From JAJEFO01 sp009843725 (GTDB lineage: Bacteria > Pseudomonadota > Alphaproteobacteria > Rhodobacterales > Rhodobacteraceae), in contig CBDEUJ010000005.1 in the NCBI GenBank assembly GCA_965243215.1, forward strand, positions 1 through 64,000: a stretch of DNA of 64,000 nucleotides, written 5' to 3'. The notes under the pieces were generated by a model. That model was not told where the DNA came from. It did no database searches and worked only from the letters and a program-made list of their open reading frames with translations. The translations under genes and the position numbers were made by a program. Positions 57,363-64,000 of the stretch are shown piece after piece; within the stretch, counting starts at the first letter, position 1; the number at the start of each line of letters is the position of its first letter.

Positions 57363-57598
57363 ATCTGCACCATCTGAAGTGCCGGCCCGAATTTCCGTTT
57401 GCGCACGTCTCTTCTTGGGAACAAGAGAGGCGTGTCCGGGAAATCGGACCGACAGAGTCCTGACGAAAACGGGTGCTGCACGGGCACCCGGCGCTGCCTT
57501 GCGGCAAGCGATCCCGAGCCGTGACGCAAAATGCCTGCGTGACACATCCGTCACGAGGCGCTAAGAGAAAGTCGCGCTGCTGCCATTTCGAGACGGGC

Positions 57599-59080
57599 AT
57601 GTCCGAACCCATTCTGCCTCGACCTCAGACGACCCATCCGTTCGACGACGACAAGCTTCGTGAGGAATGCGGCGTGTTTGGAGTCAATGGCGTGACGGAC
57701 GCCGCAAGCTTCGTGGCGCTCGGGCTGCATGCCTTGCAGCACCGTGGGCAGGAAGCTGGGGGAATCGTTTCCTATGAACCCGGCGAAGGCTTCCATTCCG
57801 CGCGTCGCACGGGCCTCGTGCGCGACACATTCACCAACCAGTCCGTGATGGACACGCTTCGCGGAGAACTGGCCATCGGTCATGTGCGATATTCGACCGC
57901 CGGCTCCAAGGGACCCGCCGAAATCAGGGACGTCCAGCCGTTCCTCGGCGAGTTCTCCATGGGAGGGGCGGCCATCTCCCATAACGGCAACATAACGAAT
58001 GCCGATGCGCTGCGCCGCGAGCTCATCGAGCACGGCTCGATATTCCAGTCCGGCTCGGACAGCGAATGCATCATTCACTTGATGGCCAGGTCGCTTCAAA
58101 AGTCAGTGCCCGAGCGCATGAAGGATGCCTTGAGGCGCGTCGAAGGCGCGTTTTCGGTGGTTGCCATGACTCGCACCAAGCTGATCGGAGTCCGCGATCC
58201 CTTGGGCGTTCGCCCGTTGGTGTTGGGCCGTGTCGGCGGCGGAGGCTGGGCGCTGGCTTCCGAATCCTGCGCCCTGGACATCATCGGTGCCGAATTCGTG
58301 CGCGAGATCGAGCCGGGCGAGATGGTTGTCATCGAAGAAAACGACGTTGCCAGCCACATGCCCTTCGAGCGACGCAATTCCCGATTCTGCATCTTCGAGC
58401 ATGTCTATTTCTCGCGCCCCGACAGCCAGTTGAACGGGCGCTCGGTCTACGAGACCAGGTCCGCGATCGGCGAGGAACTGGCCAAGGAAGCGCCGGTCGA
58501 CGCCGATCTGGTTTCCCCCGTGCCGGACAGCGGAACGCCCGCGGCGATCGGCTACAGCCGGGAAAGCGGCATTCCCTACGCCATGGGAATCATCCGGAAC
58601 CAGTACATGGGCCGAACCTTCATCGAACCGACCGAGCAGATTCGAAACATGGGCGTGCGCCTTAAGCTAAATGTCAACCGTGCGCTCGTCGCCGGGAAAC
58701 GGGTCGTGCTGGTTGACGACAGCGTCGTGCGCGGCACCACCTCGCTCAAGATCAAGGAAATGATCCTGGATGCCGGGGCAAGGGAGGTTCACTTTCGAAT
58801 CGCCTCGCCGCCGACCGCATGGCCCTGCTTCTACGGCGTGGACACGCCCAATCGGGAGAAGCTTCTCGCCGCGACCATGAGCGAAGCCGAGATGTGCCGC
58901 CACCTGGGCGTCACATCGCTCAAGTTCATTTCGCTTGACGGGCTCTATCGGGCGGTTGGCGAGGCCGAGGGACGGAATTCCGAAAGCCCGCAATATTGCG
59001 ACGCCTGCTTTTCGGGCGAATATCCCGTTGCACCGTCCGACCAGATCGAGAAGGGATTCGCGCTCAAGGCTGCCGAATGA
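57599..59080 (+). CDS. purF: Amidophosphoribosyltransferase
   Basis: A 493-residue enzyme for the first step of purine synthesis. Cys24 in REECGVFGV is the glutaminase nucleophile after propeptide removal. ALGLHALQHRGQEAGGI, HVRYSTAGSKG and ISHNGNITNADALR are class II glutaminase blocks; VVLVDDSVVRGTTSLK is the PRPP loop. YCDACFSGEYP near the C-terminus holds cluster-type cysteines as in Bacillus-type PurF. ATG at 57599 gives the expected short propeptide. Confidence 0.96.
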   Translation: MSEPILPRPQTTHPFDDDKLREECGVFGVNGVTDAASFVALGLHALQHRGQEAGGIVSYEPGEGFHSARRTGLVRDTFTNQSVMDTLRGELAIGHVRYSTAGSKGPAEIRDVQPFLGEFSMGGAAISHNGNITNADALRRELIEHGSIFQSGSDSECIIHLMARSLQKSVPERMKDALRRVEGAFSVVAMTRTKLIGVRDPLGVRPLVLGRVGGGGWALASESCALDIIGAEFVREIEPGEMVVIEENDVASHMPFERRNSRFCIFEHVYFSRPDSQLNGRSVYETRSAIGEELAKEAPVDADLVSPVPDSGTPAAIGYSRESGIPYAMGIIRNQYMGRTFIEPTEQIRNMGVRLKLNVNRALVAGKRVVLVDDSVVRGTTSLKIKEMILDAGAREVHFRIASPPTAWPCFYGVDTPNREKLLAATMSEAEMCRHLGVTSLKFISLDGLYRAVGEAEGRNSESPQYCDACFSGEYPVAPSDQIEKGFALKAAE

Positions 59081-59760
59081 ACTTCGAGGTGCGCTGCTGG
59101 TCAGCCTTGGAAACCTGACTGGTTCATGGCGTTGGTTGGCTCCACGCCGTGCACAATGCCATCCGATTTCAAGACCTTCGGATATCTCAGTCCGATTGTG
59201 CTGCGAAGGCGAGGCTGACTGAAGTGTCTCCCCGGGCAAGATTCACATCGCCATCGTCCTTGAGCCAAAGCTGCAAAGTCACGGCCTCCCACCTCGCCGT
59301 GCCGGGTTCCGGCGCTTGGGTATCTGATCCCGAACAGGTTCGAGAAGATCAACACCCCGGATGGGTCAAAAATGCAGGCTGTACCGTCCAGTCGAAGGGG
59401 CGCAGTCCACGGCATCGACGATGTCAACGGGTTGGGTGAAAAAATGTCTGAACTCAAGAACGGAACGACCGAAGAGTGAAATCCCTGGAATTTGACGTTT
59501 GTGCCAAGCGCAGAGAACTGTCGGAAAGAGCACGTCTTTCGAAGAGCTGGACAGCCTCGGCTTGATCGCGATCCGCGCAGAACCGGCATTCCCTACGGTG
59601 ACGACAAGTCCGTGCTGACCATGATTGACCAGTTGGATTCTCAGGCGACGCTCATCCCTGACGGCCCAACATCGGCCGTGGATCCAAGAAAACCTGATCT
59701 CCGCCAAATCGTGCTTGCCGCAAAGTCCTGTCAGAGAAGAACAATCGGCCAAGCTACCGT
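59081..59760. other. 680 bp without a supportable gene
   Basis: Convergent gap between purF and the oligopeptide transport operon. Short open frames on both strands resemble nothing known. Base composition is somewhat lower in GC than the neighbours. Confidence 0.35.
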
Positions 59761-60771
59761 TCAGTCATCTTCATGAATGGCCAGGCAACTGACATGATGG
59801 CCAGATGACAGGGGCAACAGTCGCGGTGCCCGCGACCGGCATTCTTCCATCGCGATGGGGCATCTTGGATGGAAGCGACAGCCTGAAGGTGGCGAAAACG
59901 GCGAGGGCAACTCGCCTACGAGCATGTGTTCCTCGGACAAGGGCCTGTCCAGCGAGGGAACCTCGTTCAGCAGAGCCCGAGTATAGGGGTGCATGGGATT
60001 CGCCAGGAGGTCAGCGGTAGCGGCAAGTTCCACGATCCGCCCCAGATACATCACTGCGATTCGGTCCGAGACATGCTCGACCACGCTGATGTCGTGGCTG
60101 ATGAACAGATACGAAAGGTTCAAACTGTCCCTCAGATCAAGAAACAGGTTTATGATCTGGGCCTGAACGGACACGTCCAGAGAGGCCACAGGTTCGTCAC
60201 ACACTACGACGCCCGGATTGACAGCCAGCGCGCGCGCAATGCAAATCCGTTGACGTTGCCCCCCGGAAAACTGATGCGGATAGCGATCCAGCGAATCTTC
60301 TTGCAGACCGACGCGGTCGAGCGCCTCGACCGCGAAGGCGCGTGCCTCGGACCTTTGGATCAACTCGTGGGCAATGGGAGCTTCGGTGATCGCATCAACA
60401 ATGCGCTGGCGTGGGTCCAGTGCGGCGGCGGGATCCTGAAAGATCATCTGAACGCCCAGACCCGAGCGTGTCTTCTCCTTGGTCTTGTCCGCCATGGGTT
60501 CGCCGTTGAACAGGACATCACCGGAATCGGGCGGCAGAATGCCCGCCACAAGACGCCCGAGCGTGGACTTCCCACAGCCGGATTCGCCCACAAGCCCCAG
60601 CACTTCGCCTTGCTCTATCGTCAGATCAACACCATCCACGGCCTGCAACACATGGGCGGTCGGCTTTGACCCAAATGCGATCGCGACCCGCTCCGCCAGG
60701 TCTGGCGTCCTGCCAAAACTGCGCCGGACGGATTGGAGTTCAATTGCGTTCGGCAAGGGAAGCCCCGACAT
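59761..60771 (-). CDS. Di/oligopeptide ABC transporter ATP-binding protein (DppF/OppF type)
   Basis: A 336-residue ATPase with Walker A GESGCGKSTLGRL, signature FSGGQRQRICIARAL, Walker B VVCDEPVASLDVSVQ and the OppF/DppF C-terminal domain with CRFHPRCPIAMEECR, whose cysteines bind an iron-sulfur cluster in this family. Start at 60771 overlaps the dppD-like stop by 32 bases. Last gene of the operon. Confidence 0.92.
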   Translation of the reverse strand: MSGLPLPNAIELQSVRRSFGRTPDLAERVAIAFGSKPTAHVLQAVDGVDLTIEQGEVLGLVGESGCGKSTLGRLVAGILPPDSGDVLFNGEPMADKTKEKTRSGLGVQMIFQDPAAALDPRQRIVDAITEAPIAHELIQRSEARAFAVEALDRVGLQEDSLDRYPHQFSGGQRQRICIARALAVNPGVVVCDEPVASLDVSVQAQIINLFLDLRDSLNLSYLFISHDISVVEHVSDRIAVMYLGRIVELAATADLLANPMHPYTRALLNEVPSLDRPLSEEHMLVGELPSPFSPPSGCRFHPRCPIAMEECRSRAPRLLPLSSGHHVSCLAIHEDD

Positions 60772-61735
60772 GCAGCGGAAAGACGCAGCGAACGCCATGG
60801 CCGCGTGATATGAAGGACAGGTCAGGCAGCACTTCGCAGGCCTCAGTGGCGCGGGTGCAGCGCGGCGCGAAGGAGCAGCCCTTTGGCATGTTCGAGAGTT
60901 GCGGCAGACCGCCGGGAATGGAGATCAGGCGTTGTCCGCGAGGAGAGTTCGCCGGCATGCTGGCCATCAACCCTGCAGTGTAGGGATGGGACGGTGACTT
61001 CAACAGTTCCATCGTTGCCCCCTGTTCCACGATGCGGCCCGCGTACATCACGGCCACGCGGTTGGCGATCTGAGCCACAACGCCCAAGTCGTGAGAGATC
61101 CAAATCAGCGCTGAGCCCGAATCGCGGCAGAGCCGCCGCATGTCACGCAGGATTTGCGACTGCACGGTAACGTCCAGTGCCGTCGTCGGTTCGTCCGCGA
61201 TGATCAGGTCCGGCTCGTTCAGCAGCGCGATGGCAATGACCACACGCTGCCGCATCCCGCCGGAAAACTGGTGTGGATAGGCCGCCAACCGTTCATCGGG
61301 GCTGTTGATCCCGACACGCACCATCGCCTCGCGAACGATCTGCCGTGCGGCGCCGGACGAGATGTCTCGATGGGCCTGGATGGCCTCAATCATTTGTGTG
61401 CCAATACGCTGCACCGGGTTCAGGCTCGTCGTCGGGTCCTGAAAGATCATCGCGACCCTGTTGCCGCGAAGGCCTTGCCACTGCGCCTCGGAAAAGGCGG
61501 TGACATCAGTGCCATCGAACGCAATACGCCCCGCTGCGACGCGGCCCGGTCTATCCACCAAACCCATGATGGACAGGCCAAGAACGGTCTTGCCGGAGCC
61601 GGATTCCCCAACGATGCCGAGCACGTCGCCGCGCGCGATTTCAAGATCGACGCCATTCACGGCCGCCAGCGGCCCGTCGGGGGTAGGAAATTCGGTCTGC
61701 AGCCCTTGAATGGACAAGAGGTCTGTCCGTGTCAT
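60740..61735 (-). CDS. Di/oligopeptide ABC transporter ATP-binding protein (DppD/OppD type)
   Basis: A 331-residue ATPase with Walker A GESGSGKTVLGLS (the OppD-type KT-V), FQDPTTSLNPVQRIGTQM, signature FSGGMRQRVVIAIAL, Walker B IIADEPTTALDVTVQ and a C-terminal CSFAPRCTRATEAC cysteine motif. It energises uptake with the DppF-like subunit. Four-base overlap with the permease gene before it. Confidence 0.93.
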   Translation of the reverse strand: MTRTDLLSIQGLQTEFPTPDGPLAAVNGVDLEIARGDVLGIVGESGSGKTVLGLSIMGLVDRPGRVAAGRIAFDGTDVTAFSEAQWQGLRGNRVAMIFQDPTTSLNPVQRIGTQMIEAIQAHRDISSGAARQIVREAMVRVGINSPDERLAAYPHQFSGGMRQRVVIAIALLNEPDLIIADEPTTALDVTVQSQILRDMRRLCRDSGSALIWISHDLGVVAQIANRVAVMYAGRIVEQGATMELLKSPSHPYTAGLMASMPANSPRGQRLISIPGGLPQLSNMPKGCSFAPRCTRATEACEVLPDLSFISRGHGVRCVFPLHVGASLAERN

Positions 61736-62640
61736 CTCGAAAGCCTTGGATTGACCATTGCGCGCAGCTGGTCACCTAAGACGTTGATCGCGGCAACCGT
61801 CGCAAGCAGCATGACACCCGGAAAGAAGGTGATCCAATAGGCACCCGACAGGATGTAGTCGAAGCCATTTGAAATCAGCGAACCGAGCGATGGTTCGGTG
61901 ATAGGCACTCCCACACCAAGAAAGCTGAGCGTAGCCTCGATCGAGATGGAGTGCGCCGTTTGCAAGGTCGCCAACACGATCAGCGACGAGACGCTGTTGG
62001 GCAGGAGGTGCTTCCAGATGATACGGGCGTTGCTGAGCTCCAAGCAGATGGCCGCCTCGAAATACTCTTTGCGTCGTTCGACCATGGCGGCGGCACGTAC
62101 CGTACGCGCATAGAGTGCCCACTGCACGATGGCGAGCGCAATGATAACCTTGTCAACCCCCTTGCCCAGCAACGCCAACAGCACGAGAGCGACCAGAATG
62201 GCCGGAAACGACAGCTGAATGTCGACAATCCGCATCAGGAACGCGTCAATCCGTCCGCCGTAGAAGGCAGCGGTTAGTCCAACCACGAGCCCGACAACCA
62301 GCGCGATGAGGGCGCTGCTGATTGCCACGGTCAGGCTGGTGCGGAGTCCAAAGATGATGGCGCTCAGAACATCTCGACCTGCCCCGTCCGTGCCCAGCCA
62401 GGCGATCGTTCCGTCTAGCATCTCTTCGCCTGGCGCAAGACGTCCGTCCAGTACACTGACGGTTGCCAGGTCATAAGGGTCAGTGGGCGCGATGAGGGGG
62501 GCAAAAGTCGCCGAGGCGGCAATGAGCAAAAGCAGAATGCCCGAGATCAGCGTCGTGGGGCGCGACAAGTCCGACCGCGCAAACTTGGAAAGCAGCCCCG
62601 TTTCCGGTCTTCCGGCGGATACGGCCTTGGCCTCGCTCAT
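61732..62640 (-). CDS. Di/oligopeptide ABC transporter permease (DppC/OppC type)
   Basis: A 302-residue membrane protein with an N-terminal TM (LISGILLLLIAASATFAPLI), PTDPYDLATVSVLDGRLAPG, then WLGTDGAGRDVLSAIIFGLR, the family hallmark, and the EAA loop AICLELSNARIIWKHLLPNS. Overlaps both neighbours by four bases. Confidence 0.93.
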   Translation of the reverse strand: MSEAKAVSAGRPETGLLSKFARSDLSRPTTLISGILLLLIAASATFAPLIAPTDPYDLATVSVLDGRLAPGEEMLDGTIAWLGTDGAGRDVLSAIIFGLRTSLTVAISSALIALVVGLVVGLTAAFYGGRIDAFLMRIVDIQLSFPAILVALVLLALLGKGVDKVIIALAIVQWALYARTVRAAAMVERRKEYFEAAICLELSNARIIWKHLLPNSVSSLIVLATLQTAHSISIEATLSFLGVGVPITEPSLGSLISNGFDYILSGAYWITFFPGVMLLATVAAINVLGDQLRAMVNPRLSR

Positions 62641-63614
62641 GTCTCGTCACCTTGCAGGCGCACGCGCGGATCAAGCAGTGCGTATATGATATCCACGACC
62701 AGGTTCAGCACCAAGAACAAGGTCACGACGAACAGAAGGTAGGCCACCACGATCGGGCGGTCGAGATTGACAATGGCGTCGATGACAAGCTTGCCCAGAC
62801 CAGGCCAGGCAAAGATGGATTCCGTTACCGTTGCAAAGGCGATCAGAGTGCCGAATTCGATCCCCAGCACGGTGACAATCGGAATAAGGATATTGGGCAT
62901 CAGGTGAGCGAGCACAATGCGTCTTGGCGCCAGGCCTTTGGCGCGAGCGAACCTAATGAAGTCAAGGGCCATGACCTCGACTGTCCCAGCGCGCGCCAGC
63001 CGGATGACCATGGCGATTTTGAAGAGAGCGAGATTGGTGGCGGGCAAGACGAGATGGCGCAAACCGTCCAGCGTAAAGGCACTGCTTTCGATGCCCAAGA
63101 AACGCGAAGTCTCGCCTCGGCCAGACACCGGCAGCCAGCCGAGCACGACCGAAAAGACAATGATCATCATCAGGCCCAACCAGAAGGTCGGGACCGATAT
63201 TCCGAGCACCGAGCCACCCATGATGATGCGTGTGCCCCATCCATCAGGCCGCAGGCCCGCGTAGACTCCAAGGGGCAGGCCCACGGTCACGGATATGACC
63301 AGTGCGCTGGTCGCAAGTTCAAGCGTAGCCGGAAAACGCTCGGCCATGAGCGCAAGTGCCGGTCGCCCGAAGATAAAGGACTTGCCCAGATCTCCCGAGA
63401 TCGCACCCAGCAGGAACTTCCAGTATTGTACGTGGACCGGCTGATCGAGCCCGAAGTCCCGTCGCACACGATCGATTTCCTCTGGCAGGCTTTCCGGATT
63501 GACGAGCATGTCGACCGGATCACCCACCAGATTGATCATGGAGAACACCACCAAAGACATGACGAACAGGACGACCACGCTTTGCATGACGCGTCTCAGG
63601 ACAAAGGCCAGCAT
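62637..63614 (-). CDS. Di/oligopeptide ABC transporter permease (DppB/OppB type)
   Basis: A 325-residue membrane protein that begins with MLAFVLRRVMQSVVVLFVMS and contains NLVGDPVDMLVNPE, FGLDQPVHVQYWKFL, and the EAA loop FIRFARAKGLAPRRIVLAHL. It is the first permease of the operon; the gene for the binding protein stands upstream, separated by a strong hairpin. Confidence 0.93.
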   Translation of the reverse strand: MLAFVLRRVMQSVVVLFVMSLVVFSMINLVGDPVDMLVNPESLPEEIDRVRRDFGLDQPVHVQYWKFLLGAISGDLGKSFIFGRPALALMAERFPATLELATSALVISVTVGLPLGVYAGLRPDGWGTRIIMGGSVLGISVPTFWLGLMMIIVFSVVLGWLPVSGRGETSRFLGIESSAFTLDGLRHLVLPATNLALFKIAMVIRLARAGTVEVMALDFIRFARAKGLAPRRIVLAHLMPNILIPIVTVLGIEFGTLIAFATVTESIFAWPGLGKLVIDAIVNLDRPIVVAYLLFVVTLFLVLNLVVDIIYALLDPRVRLQGDET

Positions 63615-63631
63615 CGGGGGTTCCCTTCGCA

Positions 63632-63665
63632 GGCTGGCCCGCCGCGGACATGCGGCGGGCCAGCC
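63632..63665 (-). terminator. Strong intercistronic hairpin between binding-protein and permease genes
   Basis: GGCTGGCCCGCCGC (63632-63645) and GCGGCGGGCCAGCC (63652-63665) form a perfect 14-bp GC-rich stem with a six-base loop. It lies seven bases after the binding-protein stop and 18 before the permease start. No T-run follows, so it most likely acts as partial terminator or RNA-stabilising stem, giving more binding protein than permease. Confidence 0.75.
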
Positions 63666-63671
63666 CCTCGT

Positions 63672-64000
63672 TCATTCTTGCGGACGGATCTTGTGGATGA
63701 AGGTGCTGTCCAGGGCACCGTGTTCGTAGGCGATGCCGTCGCGTGCAGCCCAGGTCGCGATCTCATGATGGATCGGAACCAACGCGTATTCCCGCATCGC
63801 GATTTCGGTCGCCTGAATGAAGGCCATTTCGCCCATGGCGATGTCCATCGAAGATCGCCCATCTTCGATCAGCTTGTCGACTTCCGGGTTGCTGTAACCG
63901 TTGCGGTTGCCCGGCCCATATCCGCGCTCTCTCTGCTTGGTGTGAATGAAAATCCGCAGCGGGTGCGAAGGCTCACCCGAGCCATTTGCATAACCGGACA
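63672..64000 (-). CDS. ABC transporter substrate-binding protein, family 5 (C-terminal part)
   Basis: The frame runs off the right edge of the window. The visible 108 residues include NGYSNPEVDKLIEDGRSSMD and AFIQATEIAMREYALVPIHH, then EIATWAARDGIAYEHG, and end HKIRPQE. N..GY.NP..D.L and VPIHH are typical of the C-terminal lobe of SBP_bac_5 proteins that bind peptides, nickel or related ligands. The gene is the first of the operon on this strand. Confidence 0.88.
   Translation of the reverse strand, partial: SGYANGSGEPSHPLRIFIHTKQRERGYGPGNRNGYSNPEVDKLIEDGRSSMDIAMGEMAFIQATEIAMREYALVPIHHEIATWAARDGIAYEHGALDSTFIHKIRPQE

Overview
The window is high-GC chromosomal DNA of an alphaproteobacterium. 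The gene set and order (yajC-secD-secF next to an Mth938-like gene and ccmA-ccmB; alr-mlaE-mlaF-radA-cvpA-purF; a PccR-type fatty-acyl regulator; a DUF6314 gene; a MetF-like/DHPS-like/corrinoid-activase cluster) is most like marine Rhodobacterales or a close relative. Coding density is uneven: several 400-1100 bp stretches hold no clear gene, and there are broken genes (integrase, glyA fragment, vapC, an RND exporter cut short). This fits a genome undergoing erosion, such as a host-associated (possibly sponge) symbiont; the lifestyle is inference.

1-14.2 kb is accessory DNA and the most interesting part. It carries a compact RiPP (ribosomally made, post-translationally modified peptide) locus. 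A nitrile-hydratase-like-leader (NHLP/proteusin-type) precursor ends in GG followed by an eight-residue core, WAPTSSSY. Behind it come a secretion-accessory gene reduced to its 55-residue membrane anchor, a C39-peptidase ABC exporter and a second NHLM ABC transporter. Tailoring genes follow: an unknown 356-aa protein plus a SAM methyltransferase, a CmcJ/NvfI-type oxygenase, and a flavin-dependent tryptophan halogenase whose catalytic Lys falls at position 79. The only Trp of the precursor is the first core residue, so the prediction is a halogenated, oxidised and/or methylated octapeptide. The locus is flanked by a partial mobilisation-like gene (left) and a translationally coupled operon of ribbon-helix-helix (RHH/MobC-like) genes with an internal duplication (right). 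A palindrome-rich segment and a truncated RND exporter follow, suggesting a mobilisable island ending near 14.25 kb.

17.4-20.3 kb is a small islet in tRNA-Ser(CGA). The 3' end of the tRNA is repeated as a 17-bp direct repeat at 20316-20332, and between the two lie an integrase pseudogene and an EamA transporter.

20.5-31.1 kb: KamA-family radical SAM enzyme, DUF3179 protein, DUF6314 protein, BioY, and a minus-strand block yajC-secD-secF-tauE-Mth938-like-ccmA-ccmB. 31.3-36.0 kb: one-carbon/corrinoid cluster. 36.2-42.3 kb: glutamate synthase gltB-gltD. 42.8-45.4 kb: ketopantoate-reductase-like gene facing a PccR-type regulator, both preceded by similar TTTTACAA motifs. 45.4-52.2 kb is low-density: glyA fragment, GNAT, vapC pseudogene, MFS transporter, SnoaL-like protein with a regulator remnant, outer-membrane barrel and a secreted protein. 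52.6-59.1 kb: alr, mlaE, mlaF, radA, cvpA, purF. 59.8-64.0 kb: a dipeptide/oligopeptide ABC uptake operon (binding protein cut by the window end) with a strong intercistronic hairpin.
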